From Bacillota bacterium (GTDB lineage Bacteria; Bacillota; Clostridia; Christensenellales; CAG-138), in assembly GCA_023395595.1 (NCBI GenBank), contig JAEWYO010000004.1, positions 1 to 64,000 of the forward strand: a stretch of 64,000 nt of DNA, read 5' to 3'. Position numbers and translations under genes: made by a program. Below the pieces are notes generated by a model. That model saw nothing but the letters and a program-made list of their open reading frames with translations. It was not told the DNA's origin and made no database searches. Of this stretch, positions 16,150 to 24,873 are shown piece by piece; the stretch's first letter is position 1; every line of letters begins with the position of its first letter.

Positions 16150-16623
16150 TTACAGGAGGGCGACGATGTCGCTCTCAATGCTTTCGGGTGTGTCTGTCGG
16201 CGCATAGCGCTTGACAACGTTGCCTTCGCGGTCGATCAAGAACTTCGTGAAGTTCCATTTGATCGAGGAACCCAGCAAGCTGCCCTTCTCTTTCTTGAGA
16301 AATTTGTACAGATCACTGGCGTTTTTGCCATTGACATCGATCTTTGCAAAACGCGGGAAGGTCGTGCCATAGTTCAGCGTGCAAAAGCTCTGAATCTCAT
16401 CGTTGGTGCCCGGTGCCTGGTTTGCAAACTGGTTGCAGGGGAAGTCCAATACTTCAAACCCCTTGTCCTTGTGCGCGTCATAAAGCTTCTGTAATCCCTC
16501 ATACTGTGGCGTGAAGCCGCAGCCGGTTGCTGTGTTGACGACGAGAAGCACTTTGCCTTTATAGTCTGCGAGCGAAATATCTTCGTCTGCTCTGCCTTTT
16601 ACCGAAAAATCATAGAATGTCAT
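16150..16623 (-). CDS. Glutathione peroxidase-family thiol peroxidase
   Basis: This 157-residue protein has the complete Gpx tetrad: Cys35 in [12 protein letters not shown] (cysteine rather than selenocysteine), Gln69, Trp123 and Asn124 (IKWNFTKF). Cys63 and Cys81 are candidates for resolving cysteine. Non-animal Gpx proteins of this type usually use thioredoxin to reduce hydroperoxides in the cytoplasm. It is the first gene of an operon with the OhrR-like regulator and is driven by the promoter at 16657-16685. Confidence 0.92.
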   Translation of the reverse strand: MTFYDFSVKGRADEDISLADYKGKVLLVVNTATGCGFTPQYEGLQKLYDAHKDKGFEVLDFPCNQFANQAPGTNDEIQSFCTLNYGTTFPRFAKIDVNGKNASDLYKFLKKEKGSLLGSSIKWNFTKFLIDREGNVVKRYAPTDTPESIESDIVALL

Positions 16624-16656
16624 GGTTCGAAATCTCCTTTCGTTTATTACAATTTG

Positions 16657-16685
16657 ATTTTATTCAATTTATATGAGTTTGTCAA
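16657..16685 (-). promoter_or_regulatory. Promoter of the gpx-ohrR operon
   Basis: On the minus strand, TTGACA (16685-16680), exactly 17 bases, TAAAAT (16662-16657). An AT-rich imperfect inverted repeat overlaps the -10 region (about 16648-16672), the kind of site OhrR proteins bind; that assignment is an inference. Confidence 0.65.
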
Positions 16686-16789
16686 GAATAATTCTCAAAT
16701 ATATTATTTTCGTCCCTGTTTACTGCAATTCAATTGCGCTCAGCTCCCGCTGATTCGTCTGCAATTGCGAAAACACCCGCTGCTTGCAC

Positions 16790-16823
16790 CAAAAAAACAC
16801 TGGACCGCCATTTCTGGCGGTCC
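16790..16823 (-). terminator. Terminator of hsp20
   Basis: Stem GGACCGCCA/TGGCGGTCC with a TTTC loop (16802-16823); on the minus strand it is followed by a seven-T run (A run at 16791-16797). Confidence 0.85.
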
Positions 16824-16862
16824 GTTCGTATTCCGGGGGTATTCCCTGTTGCGTGTTGTTCT

Positions 16863-17297
16863 TTATGCGATCTCCAGCTTGCGCGAGGTAGGCAGGGTTT
16901 CCTGCTTCTTAGGCAGCGTAAGCTTGAGAATGCCGTCCTCATATGCCGCGGCGATGTCCTCGGTGCGGATGCCTGTCATATCAAAGCTGCGGGAAAAGCT
17001 GCCGTAACAGCGCTCGCGCTTGATATAATTGCCCTTGCTGTCCTTCTCCTCGGTGCTGTCGCTGTGTTCCGCGCGGATGGTCAACGTGTCGCCTTCGAGA
17101 TTGACGGCGATGTCTTCTTTCTTGAATCCGGGCAACTCAGCCTCAAGCAAATAACTCTCGCCGTTGTCGCGGATGTCGGTCTTGAAGTCGCGAACCGCAT
17201 TCTCTCCAAAGAAGCGGCGCTGCATGTCTTCCAGCTCATCAAAGGGGTTGTAAAACGTCAGGTTGCGCTTTCTGCTGTAAGGTACTAGTTCAAACAT
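16863..17297 (-). CDS. Hsp20 small heat-shock protein
   Basis: A 144-residue alpha-crystallin-domain chaperone: short N-terminal arm with FDELEDMQRRFF, alpha-crystallin domain (about 38-135) including EAELPGFKKEDI, GSFSRSFDM and the hallmark A-x-x-x-DGILKLTLPK, and a C-terminal LEIA tail resembling the I/L-x-I/L anchor. It binds unfolding proteins in an ATP-independent way. The start at 17297 is set by AGGAGG nine bases upstream; the in-frame ATG two codons earlier is too close to that site. A CIRCE element lies upstream, pointing to HrcA control. Confidence 0.92.
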   Translation of the reverse strand: MFELVPYSRKRNLTFYNPFDELEDMQRRFFGENAVRDFKTDIRDNGESYLLEAELPGFKKEDIAVNLEGDTLTIRAEHSDSTEEKDSKGNYIKRERCYGSFSRSFDMTGIRTEDIAAAYEDGILKLTLPKKQETLPTSRKLEIA

Positions 17298-17458
17298 ATC
17301 CATCTTCCTCCTTTGGAAAAATGTTGATTGTGTGGTTGCGCCGCTTCCCCGGCGCATGGGGTTTTGGTGTGTTTAATATAGATTCCTTATCGGAACATCT
17401 GTATGATACAAAACAATTTTTACAAAAAAACAGACATCTTGTAATGGAATTGTGAAAT

Positions 17459-17485
17459 TTAGCACTCATCTCATTAGAGTGCTGA
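17459..17485 (-). promoter_or_regulatory. CIRCE operator (HrcA-binding site) upstream of hsp20
   Basis: TTAGCACTC (17459-17467), nine bases, GAGTGCTGA (17477-17485). This matches the CIRCE consensus TTAGCACTC-N9-GAGTGCTAA except for one base. It lies about 160 bases upstream of the hsp20 start codon, so hsp20 is probably repressed by HrcA. Confidence 0.88.
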
Positions 17486-17535
17486 TTGTGTGGCGTACAA
17501 TCTTGTTTTGCAGGGTTGGATCAGCCCCAGAAAGC

Positions 17536-17561
17536 AAAAAGCCGCCGATTGAATCGGCGGC
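17536..17561 (-). terminator. Terminator of the PrsW-like gene
   Basis: Stem GCCGCCGAT/ATCGGCGGC with a TGA loop (17541-17561), followed on the minus strand by five T residues. Confidence 0.85.
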
Positions 17562-17580
17562 CATTGTACACAATCATTTG

Positions 17581-18300
17581 TTAAACTGGCTGATCACTTC
17601 GTGATTCTTTTTTCACGAGCCGGATGACGATGATATACATTGCGATGACGAACGCAAGGAACAGCAACGTGGAGAGCAGCGTGCCAAGCAGCGCACATGC
17701 ATCGTAAAATCCGTGCAAGAACACGGCGACGAGAAACGAAGCCCAAAGATTGAGCCGTCTGCCAAGCACATTTCCCTCATCGTGGCAGCGCTTCGCCCGT
17801 GCATAGAAATAACCCATGAACACCGCAAAGCCCATGTGCGCAGGGATGGAGAGCAGCGCGCGCGCAACCGCGGTCGTGAGTCCGTATCCCATCACATAGC
17901 TGATGTTTTCAAACGCGGCAAACCCGAGCGAGACAAACACCGCATAGACGATGCCGTCGAAGCGATAGTTGAAATTCGGGTCGCGCCAGGTACGCCAGAG
18001 CAAAAATAGATACTTTGCCCCTTCCTCCACAACGGCGACGACAAGGAACGCCAGCACAATCGTGTAAGCCGGATCGCTCGGCTCCAGAAAGCGCGAAAGC
18101 AGACTTGTGCCCAGCGTCTCAAAAATGACCGCCACGACCGCCGCGGCAACGCCAAGAAACACAAGACCGACGAGCATCCCCTTCGGTTCTTTCTCAATCG
18201 TATCCTTGCGATAGATATAACGCATCAAAAACAACGCCGGCAGCAGAGCCGCAAGCAGATAGACAAGCACAACTACAAGATTGGGAAGCTGAATCAGCAC
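17581..18300 (-). CDS. PrsW-family intramembrane metalloprotease
   Basis: This 239-residue membrane protein has about seven helices and the conserved PrsW motifs: DTIEKEP in the first loop, VVEEGAK (Glu92-Glu93, Lys96), FDGIVYAVFVSLGFAAFEN (Glu131), IPAH (His155) and HGFYD (His196-Asp200). The Glu and His residues form the presumed metal active site. In Bacillus, PrsW makes the first cut in anti-sigma factor RsiW; no sigma/anti-sigma pair is adjacent here. The start codon is GTG, preceded by AGGCGG. It lies 43 bases after a minus-strand flavin-binding protein gene and is probably cotranscribed with it. Confidence 0.88.
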   Translation of the reverse strand: MLIQLPNLVVVLVYLLAALLPALFLMRYIYRKDTIEKEPKGMLVGLVFLGVAAAVVAVIFETLGTSLLSRFLEPSDPAYTIVLAFLVVAVVEEGAKYLFLLWRTWRDPNFNYRFDGIVYAVFVSLGFAAFENISYVMGYGLTTAVARALLSIPAHMGFAVFMGYFYARAKRCHDEGNVLGRRLNLWASFLVAVFLHGFYDACALLGTLLSTLLFLAFVIAMYIIVIRLVKKESRSDQPV

Positions 18301-18343
18301 GGATTGGTTCCGCCTTTCCTAATAGAATATGGTGGAAGATGTG

Positions 18344-18823
18344 TTACGCATTCGCTTTTGGCAAATTTCTGCGCTTGCCGGCGAGTTCGCCCAGAATGAT
18401 GCGGTTGACCGCAGTGACCGCCATTGCTTCCGGCGGGCAATCGTCATTTAAAATGCCGCAGTGTTCCAGCAGCAACCGGATGCCCTTGTCCGCCTCCGTG
18501 CCTTCGAGCAGCTCAACTGTGCCGTAGCCGATCACGCTTTCATAATCGCAGGTGTAGCCACCGTTTCCGTTTGCAGGAAACGCGTGGCAAAGGTCTGCCT
18601 CCACGCAGACGCGCGGCAGCGCCTTGAGTAGTTCCGCCTTTCTGCCTGACTTCGCGCCGTGAAAATAGATGGCAAGCTTGCCATCGAGCACCTCATATCC
18701 AAACGAAAGCGGGACGATATAGGGTACGCCCGCGTCGTTGATGCCGATGCGGATCGTGTCGCACCGGGAAATGACATCTAGAATTTCGTCAAAGTCCTTG
18801 ATTTCGCGGTCTGCTTTTCGCAT
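18344..18823 (-). CDS. Pyridoxamine 5'-phosphate oxidase-like (NimA-type) flavin-binding protein
   Basis: The chain is 159 residues with a split-barrel flavin-binding fold. It starts MRKADREIKD, has GVPYIVPLSFGYEV and KLAIYFHGAKSGRKAELL, the flavin phosphate-binding region, and SVIGYGTVELLEG. Relatives are annotated as PNPOx-related or 5-nitroimidazole resistance (NimA) proteins. The substrate is unknown. It probably shares a transcript with the downstream prsW-like gene. Confidence 0.85.
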   Translation of the reverse strand: MRKADREIKDFDEILDVISRCDTIRIGINDAGVPYIVPLSFGYEVLDGKLAIYFHGAKSGRKAELLKALPRVCVEADLCHAFPANGNGGYTCDYESVIGYGTVELLEGTEADKGIRLLLEHCGILNDDCPPEAMAVTAVNRIILGELAGKRRNLPKANA

Positions 18824-19174
18824 GATTCTCTCTCCGTACTCTGCGTGTTTTATCGATTACTCTTGCTTGCGCGACGCCGCTCCACAGCGTTCCTGCGTGC
18901 GGTTTCACTCGTTTTACTGAGGATAACACAAATCCCCCACCGATAACAGTCTAAATATCTCCGCTGTTTGAAACGCGATCCGCTTAAGATCGGCTTAATA
19001 TCGCGGGTTTGTAGAATTCCTGATGGTATTGTGCTATTATTTTGCTAACTTCGTAGCAATGGACGGTTCATCCGTCTTCTCATCAGCAATCATTTTCGGC
19101 TTCGTAAAAAAATCATTCGCACACTAAAATGAAGTAATTTCGCCCGCTCAACACGTAAAAAGCAGGGAAACTGA
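18824..19174. other. Upstream region of the sugar-sensing locus
   Basis: No gene. It has a direct repeat with the core CTTAA (18983-18987 and 18994-18998), spaced by one helical turn as AraC-type regulators often require, and an extended -10 candidate TGCTATTAT (19032-19040). These may drive the binding protein-kinase-regulator genes that follow. Confidence 0.4.
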
Positions 19175-20260
19175 ATGATGCCGCCACGCAGACGCTCCAA
19201 CGTAACCAAAGCAAACCTCTCTATCCTCGCCGTGATCGTGATGTCCGTCGTCACCCTTGCGAGTGTTTTTGTCTACCGCGCGTTGATTGCGCGCACCTTT
19301 AATCTCGACACCGGCGGAACGCAGTATTACGCGCATCATATCGCGATGGTCACGGAAAGCCACACAGACCCGTTCTGGAAAAATGTCTGGCTCGCGGCAA
19401 AGGAAGAGGGCGAAAAATCCAACGCGGTTGTCGAATGGGTCGGTAACTCACTGACCGAGCAATATACCCTGTCGGAGTTGATGGAGATGGCGATTGCCGC
19501 CAAGGTGGACGGCATCATCCTCCAGCCAGACGGTTCGGAGAAGGTCAAACAGCTCATCGCCCGTGCAATCGAGCAAGGCATCCCCGTCATCACCGTCATG
19601 TCGGACGCAACCGGCACCGGACGGCAGGGATTCGTCGGCTACAACAGCTATGAGCTGGGTCAACTCTATGGCGCCCAGGTGCGCGCCGCTATGGCGCAAA
19701 CGCTGATGGAATATCACGCGGTGGTGCTATTTGGCAACAACGTTTCCGAAAACGCACAGAACATCGTCTACTCCAGCATCAAAGAAAATCTGGAAGGCAA
19801 AAACGTCACGCTCGACGTGGTTAACATTGACAATAACAACGTTTTTTCGGCAGAGGAGGCTATCCGCGATCTGGTCGTCTCCTTCCCTTCCACACCGCCG
19901 AGCGCCGGCACCCCACCGCAGCTCGGCAAAACCTACGGCCCGAACATGCTCATCTGTCTGAACGCAACCAACACCATCTGCGCCTATCAGGCGGTTGTTG
20001 ACCACAACAAAGTCGGGCAGATTCAAATCCTCGGCTATTATGATTCGGAAGAAATCCTCACCGCGATTGAAAAGCGCGTGATTCAAGCGACCGTCACCGT
20101 GGACGCAAACCGCGTCGGCGCTTCCTGCGTAACCACGCTGATGGAATATCTCGACCTTGGGCGCACAAGCGACTTTACCCCCGTTGGGCTGCAACTCGTC
20201 ACCGCCGCGAACCTGAAAGACTACCGCGCGGCGCACGCGGAAACGGAGGGAGCGAAATGA
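19175..20260 (+). CDS. Membrane-anchored periplasmic-binding-type sugar sensor
   Basis: The protein (361 aa) has an N-terminal membrane anchor (about residues 15-38, no lipobox cysteine) and a type I periplasmic-binding domain (about 52-345; SHTDPFWKNVWLAAKEEGEK, VDGIILQPDG, GYNSYELGQLYG, ILGYYDSEEI, VTVDANRVG). It resembles ribose/galactose-binding proteins. Its stop codon overlaps the start of the histidine kinase gene by four bases, and it is encoded apart from the transporter, so it most likely presents bound sugar to the kinase rather than to the ABC importer. Confidence 0.87.
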   Translation: MMPPRRRSNVTKANLSILAVIVMSVVTLASVFVYRALIARTFNLDTGGTQYYAHHIAMVTESHTDPFWKNVWLAAKEEGEKSNAVVEWVGNSLTEQYTLSELMEMAIAAKVDGIILQPDGSEKVKQLIARAIEQGIPVITVMSDATGTGRQGFVGYNSYELGQLYGAQVRAAMAQTLMEYHAVVLFGNNVSENAQNIVYSSIKENLEGKNVTLDVVNIDNNNVFSAEEAIRDLVVSFPSTPPSAGTPPQLGKTYGPNMLICLNATNTICAYQAVVDHNKVGQIQILGYYDSEEILTAIEKRVIQATVTVDANRVGASCVTTLMEYLDLGRTSDFTPVGLQLVTAANLKDYRAAHAETEGAK

Positions 20261-21765
20261 AGCTGCTCTCCCGCGTGCACAGGAAGTTCATTGATCTGCC
20301 ACTGCGCACCAAACTGGTGCTTGTGTTCGCGTTTACGATGTTCATGGTCGCGTTTGTCAACATCTACATGCACCTGAGCATCAACAACTTCGTCGGCACG
20401 ATTGATAAGGTCTACGCCAGCAACGTCAGCCTCAACCAACTCGTCGGCACGCTGGACGATGTGCAGGAGAACATGTTTCGCTACCTAAACACGAAGAGCA
20501 CCGCCGCGCTGAATGATTATTACGTCAGTGAGCAATCGTACAGCGAGCAGATCAACAGCCTCAACGACCGCCCAACCGACAACGACCTCAAGCTTACGGA
20601 GAAAAACATCCGCAGCATTTCGGTTGAATACCTAAAGCTTGCCGCCTCCGCCGTTGCGGCAAAGCGCGGGCGCGATGTGGAGCAGTATCGCTCCATCTAT
20701 TCCGAGGCAAGCAAGCTTTACGGCTATCTGGACACCTACATCAACGAGCTCAACAACGCGCGGTTTAAGACGAACGCGGAAAGCTACAACACGCTGCGCG
20801 CTTCACTTGGCTATATGCAGACATTCAGCACCGTGATCCTGCTTGTCGCCATCACGGGCAATATGTTTGTTTTGATGTTGCTTTCAAGCACCATCACAAA
20901 GCCGCTGACCAAGCTCGCACGGCAGGTGGAGCAGGTCGGTAAAGGAGACTTTGACATCGACTTCATCTCCGTGGAATCGCGGGACGAGATCGGCGTTCTG
21001 GCGGACGCGTTCAACCAGATGACGGATAGCCTGCAGGAGCATGTGGACCAGATTAAAACCCGTATGGCAGAGGAAAGCCGCCTCAAGGAAACCCAGCTTC
21101 GAATGGAAAACAGCCTCAAAGAGAGCCAGCTGATCTTCCTGCAGAGCCAAATCAACCCGCATTTCCTTTATAATACGCTCAACGCAGGCGCGCAGCTTGC
21201 AATGATGGAAGGTGCGGAGAAAACAACACTTTTTATCGAAAACCTTGCAGACTTCTTCCGCTACAGCGTCAAGCACACGGGCCAAAGCAGCAGTCTCGCG
21301 GACGAAATCAGTCAGGCGGAGACATATCTGCACATCATCAACGTCCGCTTCTCCAACGAGATTGGGTATCTCAAGCGCGTGGAAGGTCAGATCGACCGCA
21401 TAATGATGCCGGGCGTGATCCTCCAACCCATCGTGGAAAACGCAATCAATCACGGACTGCGCGATGTGAAATGGGAAAAGCGAATCTCACTCACAGTCTG
21501 TGAAGAGGAAGGGCGCATCCGCGTCACCGTTACCGACAACGGAAAAGGCATGACTCGTGACGAAATCGAAGCCGTGCTCGTCGGCCAACCCGTCATGAGC
21601 GAGATGGACGGACAGCAGCACAGAGGCACGGGGCTCAAAAACGTGATTGAACGCCTCCGCATCTACTATGGCATTCATGACGTATTCGAAATTCAAAGCA
21701 GCGGCCGTGGCCGCGGAACCTCGGTCTCCATCCTTCTGCCACGAGGCGAGCCGAACGGGCAATAG
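20257..21765 (+). CDS. YesM-type sensor histidine kinase
   Basis: A 502-residue kinase with a membrane helix near 18-40, an extracellular helical sensor region (about 41-188), a second helix (189-212), a HAMP linker (about 212-265), the phosphoacceptor His302 in QSQINPHFLYNTLN and an ATPase domain (N box ENAINHGL, then DNGKGM and GTGLKNV). It lies between an anchored binding protein and an AraC-type response regulator, forming a three-component sugar sensor for the transporter genes downstream. Confidence 0.92.
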   Translation: MKLLSRVHRKFIDLPLRTKLVLVFAFTMFMVAFVNIYMHLSINNFVGTIDKVYASNVSLNQLVGTLDDVQENMFRYLNTKSTAALNDYYVSEQSYSEQINSLNDRPTDNDLKLTEKNIRSISVEYLKLAASAVAAKRGRDVEQYRSIYSEASKLYGYLDTYINELNNARFKTNAESYNTLRASLGYMQTFSTVILLVAITGNMFVLMLLSSTITKPLTKLARQVEQVGKGDFDIDFISVESRDEIGVLADAFNQMTDSLQEHVDQIKTRMAEESRLKETQLRMENSLKESQLIFLQSQINPHFLYNTLNAGAQLAMMEGAEKTTLFIENLADFFRYSVKHTGQSSSLADEISQAETYLHIINVRFSNEIGYLKRVEGQIDRIMMPGVILQPIVENAINHGLRDVKWEKRISLTVCEEEGRIRVTVTDNGKGMTRDEIEAVLVGQPVMSEMDGQQHRGTGLKNVIERLRIYYGIHDVFEIQSSGRGRGTSVSILLPRGEPNGQ

Positions 21766-21809
21766 AGGATTTTCACTACCCCATCCAATGATACCACGGA
21801 GAATGATTC

Positions 21810-23411
21810 ATGTATAAAATCCTACTGGCGGATGACGAGGGCATCGAACTCGACGCGCTGACGTTCATCCTCGAAAAAAACTTTCCCGGGCAATGCACCA
21901 TCGAGACGGCGAAGACCGGCTACGATGCGGTGGAGCTTGCCGAGCGTTTCCGTCCCGACATCGCGGTGATGGACATCCGCATGCCAGGCATCAACGGGAT
22001 GGAGGCGATTCAGGCGATTCAGGCGACATCTCCGGGAATCCTGTTCATCGTGCTAACCGCCTATGATAAGTTTGAATACGCCAAGGAGGCCATCCGCCTT
22101 TCGGTGTTTGAGTTTTTGACAAAACCCGTCAACCGCCTTGTCTTTGCGGATGTGCTGCGCCGCGCCATGGGCAAGGTGGACACCGAGCGCAAAGCACGCA
22201 GCACTGCGCTCAAAACGCGCGAACGCATGGAAAATATGCTGCCTGTGCTGGAGAACAGTTTCGTCTATCTGTTGCTGATGCAAAACGACGACCCCGCCGC
22301 CTATGCGCGCCTGTTTGATATACTCGGCATCGATTCCCGATTTGCAACCGTCATGGTGCTGGAGCTGATTCATTCGCCCGGTGTGGATATGCTCGACCTC
22401 GACATCAAGGCGAGCGAAGGCTATGCCGCAATCCGAGGTCTCATCAAAGAATCGTTCCCCTGCATCGTCGGCCCCGCGATGGCAAACCGCATCATCATCA
22501 TTCGTCCGGCGGACGAGCCGGAGAACGAATACTATGAGCGCCTGCTGCTGATTGAGCAAGGGCGCGCGCTGGCGCACCGGGTGGAGGACAAAAGTGGTGT
22601 AGAATGCAAGCTCGGCATCGGTTCCTCCGTCTCTCTGGGCAATCTTTGTGAAAGCTATGCGCAGGCGGTCAAGGCACTCAAACACTGCAAGGGTATTGTT
22701 TCGCATTTCAATGATTTGCCGATCGTTTCTGATTATGAAACGGGCTACCCAGCCGAACGGGAAAAGCATCTGGAAGAGATGATTCTGCATGGCGACGCGC
22801 AGGCAGCGTCCGCGGATGCAGAGGCGTTCTTCCATTGGATGGTAGAGCGCTATCCCGAACATGACATGGCAATCCGGCTCAAGGTGCTGGAGTTTGTCAT
22901 GCGCGCGGAATGCGCCGTATTTCACGAAGGCAGCGGCAACAAATATCATTTTCTGGATCGCGACGACTATTTGCAAACCGTGCTCGCCACCGAGAATTTT
23001 GAAGAACTGAAGGGCTGGTTCCTGCGAAAGATCTCCGAAAGCGCGCGAAACGCCTCCACAAAGGCAGACGAGAAAGCCAATCGCGTGGTCGTCAAAGCCC
23101 GCGCGTTCATAGACCGCAACTTCAACCGAGACCTCACGCTGGAGGAAGTCTCGCGAGAGGTGCACGTCAGCCCCTATTACTTCAGCAAGCTTTTCAAGGA
23201 GCAGACGGGCGACAATTTCATCAACTATCTCACGCAGCGGCGTGTGGACACCGCAAAATTGCTGCTCGCGGATGGAAAGCTAAACATCAAAGCCATCTGC
23301 AATGAGATTGGCTACAACGATCCGAACTATTTCTCCCGCTTGTTCAAGCGCTTTGAGGGAGTCACTCCGACGGAATACCGCGAACAAGTGCTCAAGATCG
23401 CCAATACCTGA
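21810..23411 (+). CDS. YesN-type response regulator with AraC DNA-binding domain
   Basis: A 533-residue regulator: receiver domain (1-125) with Asp55 in VMDIRMPG and conserved Lys in FLTKPV, a central region (about 150-400) typical of the YesN group, and a C-terminal AraC double helix-turn-helix (about 425-530; VSPYYFSKLFKEQTGDNF, then IGYNDPNYFSRLFKRFEGVTPTEYR). Phosphorylated by the adjacent kinase, it likely activates the binding protein and ABC genes downstream. Confidence 0.92.
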   Translation: MYKILLADDEGIELDALTFILEKNFPGQCTIETAKTGYDAVELAERFRPDIAVMDIRMPGINGMEAIQAIQATSPGILFIVLTAYDKFEYAKEAIRLSVFEFLTKPVNRLVFADVLRRAMGKVDTERKARSTALKTRERMENMLPVLENSFVYLLLMQNDDPAAYARLFDILGIDSRFATVMVLELIHSPGVDMLDLDIKASEGYAAIRGLIKESFPCIVGPAMANRIIIIRPADEPENEYYERLLLIEQGRALAHRVEDKSGVECKLGIGSSVSLGNLCESYAQAVKALKHCKGIVSHFNDLPIVSDYETGYPAEREKHLEEMILHGDAQAASADAEAFFHWMVERYPEHDMAIRLKVLEFVMRAECAVFHEGSGNKYHFLDRDDYLQTVLATENFEELKGWFLRKISESARNASTKADEKANRVVVKARAFIDRNFNRDLTLEEVSREVHVSPYYFSKLFKEQTGDNFINYLTQRRVDTAKLLLADGKLNIKAICNEIGYNDPNYFSRLFKRFEGVTPTEYREQVLKIANT

Positions 23412-23448
23412 GATTTAGACCGCCACCCACAGCAACGGAGGAACAGCC

Positions 23449-24495
23449 ATGAAACGAACCCAAGTCTATCGAAAAGCGCTCCTGCTTTTGTTTGCGCTGT
23501 TGTTTTCGTTCCCGTTTGGCGGCTGCGACGGAAAAAGCACGGTTGCAAAGAAGGAACCAAGCGGCGAGGACAAACCGCTCATCGGCATGTCCTTTGACTC
23601 GTTTTTGATCGAACGCTGGCAGCGGGACAGGGATGTGTTTGTCTCCACGGCAAGTGAGCTCGGCGCAGAGGTGAACGTTCAGATCGCCAACGGAGACGCA
23701 AACGAGCAAGTTTCTCAGATTGAATACTTCATCAAGAAGAACGTGGATGCCATCGTAGTCATAGCCGTGGACTGCTACGGGCTTTCCGACATCGTGCAAA
23801 AAGCGCGGGATGCGGGAATCCCCGTGATCTCCTACGACCGGCTCATCATGAACGCAAACACGGATTTATATATCTCCTTTGACAACGAGATGGTCGGCAC
23901 CATGATGGCGCAGGCACTGGTGGACAGCCTGCCTCATGGCGGGAAAATCTTGAGCATCTGCGGTTCGCCGACGGATCAGAATGTTTCACAGGCAAACCGC
24001 GGGTTTGACGCAGTGATCTCTAAAAGCGATCTGACCATTGTTGCGGAGGAATACGCGCCCAACTGGCTGGCTGAAACCGCCTACACCGTGGTCAACAAGG
24101 CGATTGCCGATGGCGTTGTCTTCGACGGTGTACGCTGCGGCAACGACGACCTCGCCAGTCAAGCGTTCCTCGCGCTTTCGGAACACCGCCTCGCCAGCAC
24201 GGTTCGTCTGGTGGGTCAGGACGCCGACCTTGCCGCCTGCCAGCGGATCGTGGAAGGCACGCAGCTCATGACGGTCTATAAACCGGTTGAAAAACTCGCA
24301 AAAGAAGCAGCCGAAATCGTCGTCAAGATCGCCCGCGGCGAAAAACCACAAACCACGGACACGATCTTTGATGGCGTATACGAAGTTCCCTATAAGAAAC
24401 TGACCCCCATCATGGTCACGCGCGATAATATTGACGAAGTCATCATCGACGGCGGATTTCACCGCAAGGAGCAGGTTTATCTGAATCTGGATTAA
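23449..24495 (+). CDS. Sugar-binding lipoprotein, XylF-like
   Basis: This 348-residue type I binding protein has a hydrophobic signal and a non-standard lipobox ending FGGC (Cys27). The mature part has RDVFVSTASELGAEV, NEQVSQIEYFIKKNVDAIVV and VISYDRLIMNA, which are xylose-binding-protein-like. It follows the response regulator by 37 bases and ends at a terminator, so it belongs to the sensing operon rather than to the transporter operon; it may deliver a second ligand or act with the sensor. Confidence 0.85.
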   Translation: MKRTQVYRKALLLLFALLFSFPFGGCDGKSTVAKKEPSGEDKPLIGMSFDSFLIERWQRDRDVFVSTASELGAEVNVQIANGDANEQVSQIEYFIKKNVDAIVVIAVDCYGLSDIVQKARDAGIPVISYDRLIMNANTDLYISFDNEMVGTMMAQALVDSLPHGGKILSICGSPTDQNVSQANRGFDAVISKSDLTIVAEEYAPNWLAETAYTVVNKAIADGVVFDGVRCGNDDLASQAFLALSEHRLASTVRLVGQDADLAACQRIVEGTQLMTVYKPVEKLAKEAAEIVVKIARGEKPQTTDTIFDGVYEVPYKKLTPIMVTRDNIDEVIIDGGFHRKEQVYLNLD

Positions 24496-24873
24496 ATCAA
24501 GCCACTAAAATTCATCTCCAATCGCGTCTGAGCACATCGCCCGGACGCTTTTTTGTTCTCCGCAGAAGCAGGCGGTATCTTTTGTCTTGTGTAGCCGCCG
24601 TTTGACTCGCAGCTTTTTGCAGGAAAGACGTGCTGATGTGCGTTTTCTTTCAAAAAAATAGCACAATTTTGCAACACAGGATTTTCTTGGTGTGCTAGTT
24701 GCATGCATTCGCAATATTTTATAGTTACTAAACAATCATGTAAAAAATAAGCCAATTTTGAGCAGGATTTATTCGATATGTCCTGTTTTCGATTGCAAAG
24801 CGTTGTGATAGCTTGTAGATACAGCCAAGAGGCATATCAAACACATCACATCTTAAGGAGGAGAATTCTACAC
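24496..24873. other. Intergenic region before the ABC transporter operon
   Basis: It holds a terminator (24534-24554), then an AT-rich stretch with a promoter-like TTGCAT (24699-24704) and TATAGT (24720-24725), whose 15-base spacer is short. No gene is supported. Confidence 0.4.
24534..24554 (+). terminator. Terminator of the sensing operon
   Basis: Stem GCGTCTG/CGGACGC with one G-T pair and an eleven-base loop, followed directly by six T residues. Confidence 0.7.

Noticed and set aside
24788..24810. Possible CcpA cre site near TTGCAAAGCGTTGTGA
   Set aside because: The spacing of the conserved bases does not fit the cre consensus.
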